Source: DASUAO01 sp035763745
Lineage (GTDB): Bacteria > Actinomycetota > Acidimicrobiia > IMCC26256 > PALSA-555
Assembly (NCBI GenBank): GCA_035763745.1
Contig: DASUAO010000051.1
Location: forward strand, 1 to 50,833
Direction: 5' to 3'
DNA length: 50,833 bases
The translations under genes and the position numbers were made by a program. Numbering within the stretch: position 1 is the stretch's first letter; each line of letters begins with the position of its first letter. Positions 6,296 through 14,469 of the stretch are shown here, in pieces. The notes beneath the pieces were generated by a model, which saw only the letters and a list, made by a program, of their open reading frames with translations, made no database searches and was not told where the DNA came from.

Positions 6296-7393
6296 TCAAC
6301 CCTTCGGGTTGCGCAGCCCGCGGGGGTTCTCGATGTCGGTGTCGCGACACCACTTCGGGGCGCGCACCGGGTTGCAGCGGGCCACCGCCGTCCCCGGGAG
6401 GGCGACGAGGTACGGGCCGACGAGGGGATCAGCGACCGGGTAGTCGGTCGTCACGACCTGGGCACCGCTCGAGAACGCCTCCTCCGCTCGAACCTGGTCG
6501 TTGGCGCGGGCCTCGATGCCGTTGGCGTCGGCCCGACTCTCGACGAGGAAGTTCCGATCGACGAGACGCGCCGTGGCCACCGGCGTCGGGCGGTCGCGCT
6601 TGATGATCGCGGCGTAGGGGTCCGAGACCGTCGACGGCACGAACATCGCCCGGCCCTCGAGTGACGGGGCGCCGTCGAGGTAGAGGTCGAGGAGCGCGTC
6701 GCGCACGTTCAGGAGGACCAGCACCTTCCCCCGGGTCGCGCCCAGGGTCGGCCAGCCGTCCTCGCGCACCGCGTCGCGCAACGTCGGGCGCTTCTTGCGC
6801 ACCTGGTCCGGGGTGAGGAGCATCTTGGCGAACGCGTCCCGCACAGCGGTGTCGATCCGTTCGAGGCCCGCGGCGTCCCAGTTGGTGAGGCCCCGCTCGG
6901 CGGCGATGGAATCGATGACGGCCTGGATGTCGGGGTTGGTGTCGGTCGGGAGCGCCTTCGGCTCGATGAACAGCACGAGCGGCACGTGGCCGGGATTGCG
7001 CTTCGACCACGTCGCCACGATGTCGAGGCACTCAGCCAGGGTCGGGCACGTCGAGCGGTCGTCGACGATGAGGGAGTGGAACACCGGGAGGTCGGGGCCG
7101 TCGTAGGCGTCGATCTCGAGGCTGCGGATGCCCTGGTCCTCGAGCTGGACGTCGAGCGGGGGGTGGGCGTAGTTGGCCGGCTCGGTCGGGGCGAGCTCCC
7201 GGTCGGGGCGCAAGTGGTAGCTGTTGTGCGTCCCGAGCACCTGCACGTCGGCGAGCGTGAGCTTGCCGTCACGCGGGTAGGGGTCACGGGCCACGGCGCT
7301 GCTCGCGCCGAGCGGACCGGCGGCCGACGCCATGAGACCGGCAAGCAGCGTGAGAGCGAGGGTCCCAGCCCGCACCGATCTGACCGGTCGCAT
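6296..7393 (-). CDS. Secreted phosphatidylinositol-specific phospholipase C-like protein
   Basis: This 365-residue protein has a signal peptide (RPVRSVRAGTLALTLLAGLM..A, cleaved near 35). LGTHNSYH (about 53-60) carries the catalytic histidine of the PI-PLC X fold, QGIRSLEIDAY (about 87-97) the metal/phosphate-binding acidic strand, and a later FHSLIVDD (about 104-111) the second histidine. This order matches the calcium-dependent PI-PLC-like hydrolase family. C-terminal VTTDYP is the last strand of the barrel. It probably hydrolyses phosphoinositides or glycerophosphodiesters outside the cell. Start choice: ATG 7393 gives the cleanest signal peptide; ATG 7420, directly after AGAGAGG, would add 9 residues. 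The upstream region has a repeated 20-mer (7531-7550) and CGCATCCTCTCTATAT. Confidence 0.85.
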   Translation of the reverse strand: MRPVRSVRAGTLALTLLAGLMASAAGPLGASSAVARDPYPRDGKLTLADVQVLGTHNSYHLRPDRELAPTEPANYAHPPLDVQLEDQGIRSLEIDAYDGPDLPVFHSLIVDDRSTCPTLAECLDIVATWSKRNPGHVPLVLFIEPKALPTDTNPDIQAVIDSIAAERGLTNWDAAGLERIDTAVRDAFAKMLLTPDQVRKKRPTLRDAVREDGWPTLGATRGKVLVLLNVRDALLDLYLDGAPSLEGRAMFVPSTVSDPYAAIIKRDRPTPVATARLVDRNFLVESRADANGIEARANDQVRAEEAFSSGAQVVTTDYPVADPLVGPYLVALPGTAVARCNPVRAPKWCRDTDIENPRGLRNPKG

Positions 7394-7415
7394 GCTCGGG
7401 AGGATAGACCTCGCT

Positions 7416-7431
7416 CGCATCCTCTCTATAT
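7416..7431. repeat. Recurrent 16-mer CGCATCCTCTCTATAT, copy 1
   Basis: The same 16-mer is at 10955-10970; its first 12 bases also occur at 18630-18641 and, inverted, at 1657-1668. Read on the minus strand it is ATATAGAGAGGATGCG, which could combine a -10-like TATAGA with a ribosome site and ATG start. Confidence 0.8.
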
Positions 7432-7530
7432 CTTCTTCCACGGACGCCTCGGGGGGTCCGTCTTGCACGGCTGATCGGGGCTGGTCCGAACACCCAATCC
7501 CCGCGCAGGTGTTCAGTGGGTCCCACACAC

Positions 7531-7550
7531 TTGGGTCCTTGTGCCCTGCT
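7531..7550. promoter_or_regulatory. DosR-box-like site, exact 20-mer copy A
   Basis: TTGGGTCCTTGTGCCCTGCT is identical to 18682-18701. Its core GGGTCCTTGTGCCC resembles the GGGAC-n4-GTCCC palindrome of DosR/DevR response regulators. It lies 138 bases upstream of the PI-PLC gene start. Confidence 0.4.
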
Positions 7551-7597
7551 GTACCAGACCGCGGCAGCCGGTTCCGAGCTCGTTCTCGGGCACGCAC

Positions 7598-7735
7598 CTA
7601 CGACCAGAACTCGTCGAAGTGATGAGTATCGCCGTGGTAGACGGTGACCTCCGGTGGTTGCGGTCCCAGCGTGGCGAGCAACTCGACCAGGAGGCCGACG
7701 GGCAGCTTCCCCGGGTGCAGATCACCGATCGCCAT
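7598..7735 (-). CDS. Short frame, possibly an N-terminal gene fragment
   Basis: A 45-residue frame from ATG 7735 has good codon bias in its first 30 codons. PGKLPVGLLVELLATLG resembles the start of AIR-synthase-like proteins (GKLP..LL..LL), after which such proteins are about 300 residues long; here the frame ends after HHFDEFWS. There is no clear RBS. It could be a truncated remnant or a real small protein. Confidence 0.3.
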   Translation of the reverse strand: MAIGDLHPGKLPVGLLVELLATLGPQPPEVTVYHGDTHHFDEFWS

Positions 7736-7951
7736 GGAGCAAGGACGCCCCACGCCTCCGGACCGAGGACCCCGTATGACGAAGATCAACCCGTTCTCCA
7801 CCTCGTTCCGAACGGCGAGTCGACACCGCGGCCTTGACATCTCATCATGGCTCACGGGGTTCGGATCGCTGCCCTAGCATCAGCACCTCACAGGAGTGCG
7901 CACCGGCCCGACGCCCCGATCATTCCACGCGGAGCAGAACCTGGAGACGCC

Positions 7952-8911
7952 GTGCCCACCGCGCCGGTCAACGGGGTCGAGATCAACTACGAGGTCGTGG
8001 GACGGCGCGGGCCCTGGGTTGCCATCCTCCAGGGAGGTCGCCACTCTCTCCTGTCCGTCTGGTCGCATGCGCAGGCCCTCGCTGCGCACGGGTACCGGGT
8101 CCTGCTCCACGATCCTCGCAACAGCGGTGGATCGTCACTGGACTTCGACAGTCCCGAGTCCGAGGAAGACGTGGGCGCAGCGGATCTCGACGCGCTGCTC
8201 CGTCACCTCGACGCGCCGCCCGCGATCCTCATCGGTCAGTCACGCGGTGCTCGCGTCGCTTTGCGCGTCGCGCTCCGGTACCTCCACGCCGTTCGAGGTC
8301 TCGTGTTCTGGGGACTCAGCGGCGGTCCACTCGCAACCCGGTACCTCGACAACATGTACTACCTCCAGTACGTGCGCGCGGCCCAGGGAGGAGGCATGTC
8401 GGCGGTCTGCGACCTCGAGCACTTCCGCACGCTCCTCAAGACACGGCCGGACCAGCGGCAGGTTCTGCTCGAGCAGGACCCGGCGCAGTTCGTCGAGGCC
8501 ATGGTCCGGTGGCGGGAAGCGTTTCTCGTCGACTCGGACGCGCCGGTGATGGGGGTCAGCGACGACGATCTGCGGCGGATCGATGTCCCGACTGCGATCG
8601 CGCCGCTCTTCGACCGGCTCCATCCGTACGCGGTGGCCGTCCACGCGCACGGCCTGATCCGCGAGAGCTGCTTCGTCGACTCCGAACCCGCGCGGCGCGT
8701 CGACGAACACACGTCGCCGCCGGGGAGCACCCGTGAGGTCGGCCGGGTCGCCGAGATCCTGCGCGACCACCAGGCGAGAGTCGCGCACCGTTCCTCACTG
8801 CGCAGGTTGGGGGCGAAGCTGATCGGGCCGGTGCGCCGCGCCGACGGGAGGATCTGGGCGATCCTCCGCGGCCCCATCGATGCCTTTCACCGATGGGAAG
8901 CCTCTCGCTGA
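7952..8911 (+). CDS. Alpha/beta-hydrolase fold protein
   Basis: The 319-residue product starts at GTG 7952 (GGAG 6 bases upstream). VNGVEINYEVVGRRGPWVAILQGG is the N-terminal strand pair of the alpha/beta-hydrolase fold with an unusual QGG in place of HGG/HGF at the oxyanion loop. LLHDPRNSGGSS is the conserved D.RG.G.S segment. The nucleophile elbow is GQSRGA, with Ser97 as nucleophile. An acid/His pair is expected later, but the C-terminal third lacks the standard GxxHxxxxE pattern, so the catalytic His is not certain. Likely an esterase or lactonase of unknown substrate. The final 60 residues are basic (RSSLRRLGAKLIGPVRRADGR) and atypical. Confidence 0.8.
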   Translation: MPTAPVNGVEINYEVVGRRGPWVAILQGGRHSLLSVWSHAQALAAHGYRVLLHDPRNSGGSSLDFDSPESEEDVGAADLDALLRHLDAPPAILIGQSRGARVALRVALRYLHAVRGLVFWGLSGGPLATRYLDNMYYLQYVRAAQGGGMSAVCDLEHFRTLLKTRPDQRQVLLEQDPAQFVEAMVRWREAFLVDSDAPVMGVSDDDLRRIDVPTAIAPLFDRLHPYAVAVHAHGLIRESCFVDSEPARRVDEHTSPPGSTREVGRVAEILRDHQARVAHRSSLRRLGAKLIGPVRRADGRIWAILRGPIDAFHRWEASR

Positions 8912-8949
8912 TCACCGGTAAGAGCCACTGTCGCACCGTGGCCGTACTG

Positions 8950-9183
8950 TCAGCGCACCGCAGCGGGTTGTCGACGGTAGCGGAACCGGGTCGTGTCGAT
9001 GATGCTCTCGGCGACCTCGTCGATCCCGCAACGGAGGTGACGGGCGGTGACGGCATGCGGGTCGAGGAGCCTGCTGTCGTCGAGGGACCGGTCGATGAGG
9101 CAGGCCAGGTGGCGCAGCGTGTCGGCCTGGATCTTGTGGGGGCGGGGACGGGTGGGCGCGTGCGTGTCGCTGTCGGGGCTCAG
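8950..9183 (-). CDS. Small protein with probable CTG start
   Basis: The minus-strand frame ending at 8950 has almost exclusively G/C third positions over more than 70 codons and reads sensibly (HKIQADTLRHLACLIDRSL, ARHLRCGIDEVAESIIDTT). The frame is closed upstream by TGA and contains no ATG, GTG or TTG before the conserved-looking part. CTG at 9183 has AGAGAGG seven bases upstream, so a CTG start giving 77 residues is the simplest reading. The product is helical, basic at both ends, without membrane segments, and I recognise no family. It could instead be a 3' fragment of a larger lost gene. Confidence 0.5.
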   Translation of the reverse strand: MSPDSDTHAPTRPRPHKIQADTLRHLACLIDRSLDDSRLLDPHAVTARHLRCGIDEVAESIIDTTRFRYRRQPAAVR

Positions 9184-9268
9184 GGGGACGACCTCTCTCG
9201 TGCGGGCAGTCGAGCATCGTCACACGAGGATGGGACATCGCCGACGCGCCCCGCTCGGGCGCCCCCGC

Positions 9269-9568
9269 TCAGGTCAGCCGAAGGATCGCGGTCATCGCCG
9301 TCGTCGTGAGCGTGACGGTCGCGAGGAGTGCCGTTGCCAGCCGCCACGTCTGGGACCGCAGCGCCGAATGGAGCGAGGCGAGGATCTCGTGGCGCATCGT
9401 CGACATCTCGTGGCGGAGTCCGGCGACCTCGAAGGCCAGGTGCTCTTTGGTGACGAGCGCGTCCCACCCGCCGGGGGGTCGGTCGCCCACGAGGAATGCA
9501 GCCTCGTCCACGCCGATCAGCTCCTCGAGCCGCTGCCGGGCCCGGATGCGCGCGTCATCGAGTGTCAT
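9269..9568 (-). CDS. Small coiled-coil membrane protein
   Basis: The 99-residue product starts at ATG 9568 with GGAGGAG upstream. Residues 1-45 are soluble (ARQRLEELIGVDEAAFLVG). Residues about 46-72 form a short coiled coil (LAFEVAGLRHEMSTMRHEIL) and the C-terminus is one membrane helix (LATALLATVTLTTTAMTAIL). This layout resembles the DUF1640-type coiled-coil/tail-anchor proteins of bacteria. No enzymatic motif is present. It is divergent from the gene at 9746, with 177 bases between. Confidence 0.7.
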   Translation of the reverse strand: MTLDDARIRARQRLEELIGVDEAAFLVGDRPPGGWDALVTKEHLAFEVAGLRHEMSTMRHEILASLHSALRSQTWRLATALLATVTLTTTAMTAILRLT

Positions 9569-9745
9569 CTTCGTCTCCTCCGGCCGAGGGCACAAGGACG
9601 CCGGATCCCGGCGGCGGTGACCGATCGATGTCGCCGAGGAGCTCGCGTCCCACTGCGCCGCGCCGGTTGGATCACATCCGGCGAGGCGGTCCGCACCCGG
9701 CGCGACGACGGGTACGGTCGTGCGGGACTCGCCAGGGAGCCGGAA

Positions 9746-10708
9746 ATGGGGATCCGATACTCGAAGCCACCGGTGCTGCTGGAGGACGTGATCGACGACC
9801 TCGGTGCGGTCGTGCACGTCCTCGAGTCGCAGGCGCCGTACACGCCGCTCGGCGGCTGGTACAGCCCCGGTGCCGACCCGACCGCCCGCACCCGGCCGAT
9901 GTGGTTCCAGAACGACTGGGTGCACGACACGTTCGCGGCCGAGGGCTCGGACCGCTTCCTCCGGCACCCGGGGTACCTCGCGGCAGCGCGGGAGTTCTAC
10001 GGTGCCGAGGTCGTCGAGCCGACGAGCGTCTACGTGAACCTGATGGCGGCGATCGCCGAGGGTGGCCCCGCGCACACCGACAACCCGCGCTTCCGGGGCC
10101 GGGACCGGACGAACACGCCGATGTGGGTGCTGCGAGCGATGCTGTGGTCGGGGCTGTTCGACCGGTACGAGATCCTCCAGGCCACCGCGATCTGGTGGCT
10201 GAACGACGTCGACGGCGGCGGTCTCCTCTACTGGGCCGACGGCCCCGACGCGCCGCCGCGAGAGCACGTCGGGGCGATGGCCAACACGGCGCTGCTCGGC
10301 GACAACCACGGCATGTTCCACCAGGTCGGCCCAGTCGGCCCGCTCGACCGCGGCACACGCCGCGTCACGCCGGGCGCGCAGCTCGCGCCGGTGGGCGACG
10401 GCAGCGACGACTGGGCGGTGACCGACCTCGGTGAGGTCGCCTACCGGGCGCCGCTCGACGCCATCCGGGTGAGCGTGCTGTGGAAGGCCGACGTGTACCC
10501 CACCGCGGCGGAGCAGGCGCGTCTGGCGGACGACACGCTGTCGATGCAAGACGTCGCCGACACGTTCGACGCCGACCTCGCCGAGCGGGGTTCCAGCGTC
10601 CGGTTCGACCTGCAACGTCTGGACGACCCCCAGCTCAAGGGGGCGATCGCAGGCGTGTACCCCGAGGCCACGCCCGTCGGGGCGCTGCCATCCGCGTTCG
10701 CGGCCTGA
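9746..10708 (+). CDS. Putative 2-oxoglutarate/Fe(II)-type oxygenase-like protein
   Basis: The 320-residue product starts at ATG 9746 behind AGGGAG. The best functional clue is AEGGPAHTDNPRFRG (about 104-118): an HxD pair (His110, Asp112) in a setting like the metal site of 2-oxoglutarate Fe(II) dioxygenases. A later histidine in GDNHGMFHQVGP (His188 or His192) followed by RGTRR could supply the distal His and the 2-oxoglutarate-binding Arg. Between them are aromatic strands (WWLNDVDGGGLLYW) consistent with the double-stranded beta-helix. The assignment is inferred from motif order only. It is monocistronic by position. Confidence 0.6.
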   Translation: MGIRYSKPPVLLEDVIDDLGAVVHVLESQAPYTPLGGWYSPGADPTARTRPMWFQNDWVHDTFAAEGSDRFLRHPGYLAAAREFYGAEVVEPTSVYVNLMAAIAEGGPAHTDNPRFRGRDRTNTPMWVLRAMLWSGLFDRYEILQATAIWWLNDVDGGGLLYWADGPDAPPREHVGAMANTALLGDNHGMFHQVGPVGPLDRGTRRVTPGAQLAPVGDGSDDWAVTDLGEVAYRAPLDAIRVSVLWKADVYPTAAEQARLADDTLSMQDVADTFDADLAERGSSVRFDLQRLDDPQLKGAIAGVYPEATPVGALPSAFAA

Positions 10709-11057
10709 CCTTCGAGCAGATCGAGGAACGGCGGCAACGGAGCTGGACCTTCGGGTCCCTCGGCGCCGACCAGGACGCCTTCCAGGCCGGGGAGTCGATC
10801 TCGATCGCCCGGGGCGGCGCCAAGGGTTCCGGGGGACGCGGAACGGGTCCCGGGCCACCATGGGCGAATCGAGCGCGAAGTCCGCCGAGCACCTGCGTTC
10901 GAGCCGCTCAGCACGGCGGGACAGGCGGGACCGCTTCTTCGAGGACGACTGAGGCGCATCCTCTCTATATGGGTCGTTCTGCGGACACCACCACGGGGCG
11001 GCCGGGCAGTTCCCACCGGCCCGCCCCGCCAGTGGTTCCTTCGGCCCCGGGTACGCG
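10709..11057. other. Convergent intergenic region with possible frameshifted remnant
   Basis: Directly after the oxygenase gene, one frame (about 10700-10840; TFEQIEERRQRSWTFGSLG) and then a shifted frame (about 10835-10951; MGESSAKSAEHLRSSRSARR...FFEDD stop) each have gene-like codon bias, as if a small gene had suffered one frameshift. Next come CGCATCCTCTCTATAT (10955-10970) and a palindrome-like GGTTCCTTCGGCCCC (11034-11048). Confidence 0.45.
10955..10970. repeat. Recurrent 16-mer CGCATCCTCTCTATAT, copy 2
   Basis: Identical to 7416-7431. It again lies on the same side of a GGGxCC-type box (11034-11048), 64 bases away. Confidence 0.8.
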
Positions 11058-11783
11058 TCAGGTCTCGTCGGTGAGCACGCCGTCGAGGATGTGGACCGTG
11101 CGGTCTGCGTAGTGGGCGATGCGCTCGTCGTGGGTCACGATGATCGCCGCGATCCCCCGCTTGTTCATCTCGGTGCGGATCAGTTGCGTGACCTGGTCGC
11201 CGAGCTTGGTGTCGAGCGCCGAGGTCGGCTCGTCGAACAGCACCAGCGTCGGATCGTTCATCAACGCCCGGCCGATGGCGACCCGCTGGCGTTGGCCACC
11301 CGACAGCGCACCCGGGAGGTGCCCGGCCCGATCGGTCAGCCCCAGCTCGTCGAGGAGCTCGTCGGCACGGGTCCTGGCCGGGGCCCCCGAGCGTGCGCCG
11401 ATCTCGTCGACGACGAGGAGGTTCTCGCGGGCGGTGAGGAACGGGACCAGGTTCACCGACTGGAAGACGAACCCGATCTCCTCCCGACGGAACTCGGTGA
11501 GCTGTTTGGGGCCGTACCCGGAGATGTCGCGTCCGCCGACGACGACCGTGCCCGACGTGGGCGCGAGGATCCCCCCGGCGATCGAGCACAGGGTTGTCTT
11601 GCCCGAGCCGGACGGGCCGACGAGCGCGACGATCTCGTCGGGCGCGAGGTCGAGGCTCACGTGGTCGAGCGCGACGACGGCGTTCTCGCCACTCCCGTAG
11701 ACCTTGCGCACCGCGTCCATCCGGAGCGCGCTCGGTTCGCCCGCCGACGGGCCGGTCCCTGCTTCGGAGGTTGCCGTGCTCAT
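11058..11783 (-). CDS. ABC exporter ATP-binding subunit (MacB/LolD/DevA type)
   Basis: This 241-residue ATPase starts at ATG 11783, overlapping the stop of the permease gene (ATGA). Walker A is GPSGSGKTT (56-64), the Q-loop FVFQSVNLVPFLTA is typical for the MacB/LolD branch, the signature is LSGGQRQRVAIGRAL (from 160), Walker B is LVLFDEPTSALD (about 180-191), and the H-switch is IVTHDERIA. It powers the two membrane proteins encoded just upstream in the same operon. Membrane-fusion and outer-membrane partners are absent, as expected for an actinobacterium. Substrate unknown: lipid, peptide or antibiotic export are all possible. Confidence 0.93.
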   Translation of the reverse strand: MSTATSEAGTGPSAGEPSALRMDAVRKVYGSGENAVVALDHVSLDLAPDEIVALVGPSGSGKTTLCSIAGGILAPTSGTVVVGGRDISGYGPKQLTEFRREEIGFVFQSVNLVPFLTARENLLVVDEIGARSGAPARTRADELLDELGLTDRAGHLPGALSGGQRQRVAIGRALMNDPTLVLFDEPTSALDTKLGDQVTQLIRTEMNKRGIAAIIVTHDERIAHYADRTVHILDGVLTDET

Positions 11784-12889
11784 GTGCTGCTCCCGATGGC
11801 GGAGGCCGGGTCGATGCGCAGCACCCGACGCAACGAGAAGGTGCTGCCGGCGACTGCGGCGAGGACGAGGGACACCGCGCTGGTCACCACGCGGCCGGGG
11901 ACGAGCTGATACGGGATCGCGCCCGACGGGATCAGCGCGTCGAACACGAGTGCGAGGACGCCGCCGATCGCGGCGGCGATCGCAGCGACGATCACCGCCT
12001 GGAGCACGACCCCGCCGAAGAGCGTCTGCGAGCGCGCCCCGATCGCCTTGAGGATCCCGTAGAGCGCGGTCCGCTCGACGGTGAGGAGCGCGAAGAACAG
12101 CGCGATCACCACGATCGCGATCACCACCGTGACCCCGATGATCTGGTTGAAGACACTGCGTTGCTCGCGAACTCCCCCGACCGAGTCGGCCGCCTCGGCG
12201 ACCGTGACCGTCTCGGTGGCGCCGCCCGACGCCTCGTCGACGGCGCGAGCGAGGGCCGCGGCGTCCCGGGTGCCGTCGACGACGAGCGCCTGGAACACGC
12301 CAGAGGCGACTGCCGCATTGGGCTTGTTCTGCTCCTGGGCCCGGCGCCACGTCGCCGCCGAGGCCCAGAGCGTGCCCGCGCCGGAGTAGCTCACGTCGTC
12401 GACGAAGCCGACGACCTCCACCGGGGTCCGCGCCGGGCCCACGAGCAGCTGCTGGCCGACCCGGACGCCCGAGTCCTCGAGCAGCCGATCGGCGTAGGCC
12501 TCCCCGAGGCGCGGTGGTCTCGGAACACCTTGCGGCGCGATCTCGTAGCCGAAGAGCGCGACGTCGACGAGGTCGCGAGGCCCGTTCCCCGGGACGCGCG
12601 CGCCCACCTGCAGGACCCCGAGGCCGCCGACCCGGGCGACGCCGGGCACGGCCGCGACGGCCTCCCGGGTCGCCGGGTCGATGCGGCTGCGCAGGAACGA
12701 CCGCTCCGCGGTCGACGAGAACGTGACGAGGTCGGCGCGCTGGGCCTCGATCGCGCCGATGGAGCGCGCGATCAACCCGTCGAGCAGGCCGCCGAGCAGC
12801 ATCAGCAGCGCGGCGACGAGCGTGAGGAGGACAACCGCGATCACGAAGCGGCCGGGCCGTCGACGCATCTCCCGCAGGGCGAGCCTCAC
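11780..12889 (-). CDS. ABC transporter permease, FtsX/DevC-like (second copy)
   Basis: The 369-residue permease starts at GTG 12889, overlapping the stop of the first permease by 4 bases; the open frame runs much further upstream but that part is out of frame with the real upstream gene. It has one N-terminal helix (FVIAVVLLTLVAALLMLLGGLLDGL, about 13-37), a large extracytoplasmic MacB-like domain (about 40-250; LVDVALFGYEIAP, RVGQQLLVGPARTPVEVVGF), and three C-terminal helices with the FtsX domain (VTVVIAIVVIALFFALLTVERTAL.GILKAIGA). The cytoplasmic end RRVLRIDPASAI matches the family. It pairs with the permease at 12886 and the ATPase at 11058. Confidence 0.88.
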   Translation of the reverse strand: MRLALREMRRRPGRFVIAVVLLTLVAALLMLLGGLLDGLIARSIGAIEAQRADLVTFSSTAERSFLRSRIDPATREAVAAVPGVARVGGLGVLQVGARVPGNGPRDLVDVALFGYEIAPQGVPRPPRLGEAYADRLLEDSGVRVGQQLLVGPARTPVEVVGFVDDVSYSGAGTLWASAATWRRAQEQNKPNAAVASGVFQALVVDGTRDAAALARAVDEASGGATETVTVAEAADSVGGVREQRSVFNQIIGVTVVIAIVVIALFFALLTVERTALYGILKAIGARSQTLFGGVVLQAVIVAAIAAAIGGVLALVFDALIPSGAIPYQLVPGRVVTSAVSLVLAAVAGSTFSLRRVLRIDPASAIGSST

Positions 12890-14007
12890 AGCTGGACTCC
12901 CGCGCCGGTGGTCGCCTCGATCGGGTCGATCGCGAGCACCCGGCGGGCGGCGACCAGCGCGCTCAGCAACCCGAGCGCGAAGAGCACGACCGCCCACAGG
13001 AGGACCGCACCCGTCTCGAACCGCAGGGGGATCGAGCCGATGCGCTGGAACGAGATCGGCGCGTACAGCGCCGTCCCGATCGCGAGACCGAGCCCGACCA
13101 CGATCACGACCTGCACGAGCAGGGACTGCACCAGCCGACCGCCCGACGACCCGATCGCGCGCAGCAACGTCAACGAGCTCGCCTTCTGGAACGTGATGAT
13201 GAGGAAGAACAGCCCCGTCACGAGCGGCACGACGAGCCCGTAGAGCAAGAAGATGAGCAGGAACGAGGTCCGCACCTGCGAGACGCCCGGCGCCTTCGTC
13301 GCCGCGTCGCTGCGGGTCAGTGCCTCGACGTCGGGGCTCAGCGCGTCGACCCGTCGGACGAGCCGGGCGTCCGACACGCCCGGCGCGGGAGCGAGGCCGA
13401 GCGCGTTCGGCCGCAGCGTCGTGGCATCGGGGTTGGCCGAGCGTGTGGCGTCCTCCCAGGTGCTGTAGCGGGTGAAGATCGTCGGGGTGGCCTGGAGGTT
13501 CATGTCCCGCGCCTGCCCGACGATGCGCAGCTCGTAGCCGCCCGGCTGCACCCGCACGATGTCGCCGATGGCGAAGCCGGCGTCGGCGTCGGACTCGCTG
13601 GCGATCCCCTCCCCCGGGCTCGTCGGCCGGCGCCCGGCGACGAGCGTCTCGGGCGCGCCGAGGCGCGCGTCCTCGTAGCCGATCACGGCCGCGCCGGCGA
13701 TCTCGCCGTCGGCGAGCACGCTCAGCGTCCCCTGCCCGATCCTTCCCGCGCGCCCCAGACCCGGCACGGCGAGGACCTGCTGCTCGAGCTCGGGGGTGAT
13801 CGAGCTGCTCTGGAGGTTGCGGCGACCGTCGGTGGAGAAGACGAGCACGGGCGACGTCTGGTGCTCGATGGCGCCGACGAAGGAGGTGATCAGCCCGGTC
13901 TGGAGGGTTTGTTGGAAGAGGATGAGGAAGACGAGCAGCGCGATCGCGCCGATCAGCATCCCGAAGCGCGTCTTGGCGCGGCGCATCTCCGTCCAGGCGA
14001 GGAACAT
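12886..14007 (-). CDS. ABC transporter permease, FtsX/DevC-like (first copy)
   Basis: The product has 373 residues from ATG 14007 (MFLAWTEMRRAKTRFGML). An N-terminal helix (GMLIGAIALLVFLILFQQTL) is followed by the MacB-periplasmic-like core (about 40-245) and three C-terminal helices of the FtsX domain (FLLIFLLYGLVVPLVTGLFF, TLLRAIGSSGGRLVQSLLVQ, VLLWAVVLFALGLLSAL), ending in RRVLAIDPIEA. It is the first gene of a three-gene exporter operon and heterodimerises, by inference, with the product of the next gene, which it resembles only in layout. Upstream lies a 259-base region with a DosR-box-like palindrome. Confidence 0.88.
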   Translation of the reverse strand: MFLAWTEMRRAKTRFGMLIGAIALLVFLILFQQTLQTGLITSFVGAIEHQTSPVLVFSTDGRRNLQSSSITPELEQQVLAVPGLGRAGRIGQGTLSVLADGEIAGAAVIGYEDARLGAPETLVAGRRPTSPGEGIASESDADAGFAIGDIVRVQPGGYELRIVGQARDMNLQATPTIFTRYSTWEDATRSANPDATTLRPNALGLAPAPGVSDARLVRRVDALSPDVEALTRSDAATKAPGVSQVRTSFLLIFLLYGLVVPLVTGLFFLIITFQKASSLTLLRAIGSSGGRLVQSLLVQVVIVVGLGLAIGTALYAPISFQRIGSIPLRFETGAVLLWAVVLFALGLLSALVAARRVLAIDPIEATTGAGVQL

Positions 14008-14196
14008 CGCTACTCCGTCGGGGGTCTCGAGCAGCCAGGGTATTGGTGCCGGTGGAGCGCCGACGATCCGGCCCGACGGTGACCAGGTGCCGGCGACGTT
14101 CGGCTCGCGGCGGCGGACTCCGTCGTGGCGCACCCGCTCCACACCGCCCAGAGGGTCGCCCCCGGCGGCCGGCAGGAGGGGCCCGTCGTGACCTTC

Positions 14197-14211
14197 GGCC
14201 CTTGTGGTCCC
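14197..14211. promoter_or_regulatory. DosR-box-like palindrome in a divergent region
   Basis: GGCCCTTGTGGTCCC (complement GGGACCACAAGGGCC) fits the loose pattern GGGxCC-n-GGxCC. It lies between the exporter operon and the small gene at 14267, 55 bases before the latter. Function is inferred from similarity to the sites at 7531 and 18682. Confidence 0.4.
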
Positions 14212-14266
14212 GGCCCATCGGGGGACGCTGGACATGTTGGAGTTCCACGATCCTTCGGGAGGTGCG

Positions 14267-14440
14267 ATGAAGTTCCGACGGCAGCGCGACGACACCGGAC
14301 GCCCGCGGCGCGGGTGGGGGCGGCGCCAGGAGCGGCGGATGGATCCGACGCACACGCCCGACCTCGAGCCGGCCCGCGATCAGCCGTGGGTCCCCCGGAG
14401 CTCGTTCACCGCACGCGTCCGGCGTTCCGCCCACCAGTAG
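14267..14440 (+). CDS. Small basic protein, unknown
   Basis: A 57-residue frame starts at ATG 14267 with GGGAGG 4 bases upstream. It begins MKFRRQRDDTGRPRRGWGRR and is strongly basic and proline-rich with no hydrophobic segment, so it may bind nucleic acid or be disordered. It is not recognised. The good ribosome site and nearby palindrome support it; length argues for caution. It precedes the aldo-keto reductase gene by 29 bases and may be co-transcribed. Confidence 0.45.
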   Translation: MKFRRQRDDTGRPRRGWGRRQERRMDPTHTPDLEPARDQPWVPRSSFTARVRRSAHQ

Positions 14441-14469
14441 CGAACGAGCCATCGACGGGGGAGGATGCG

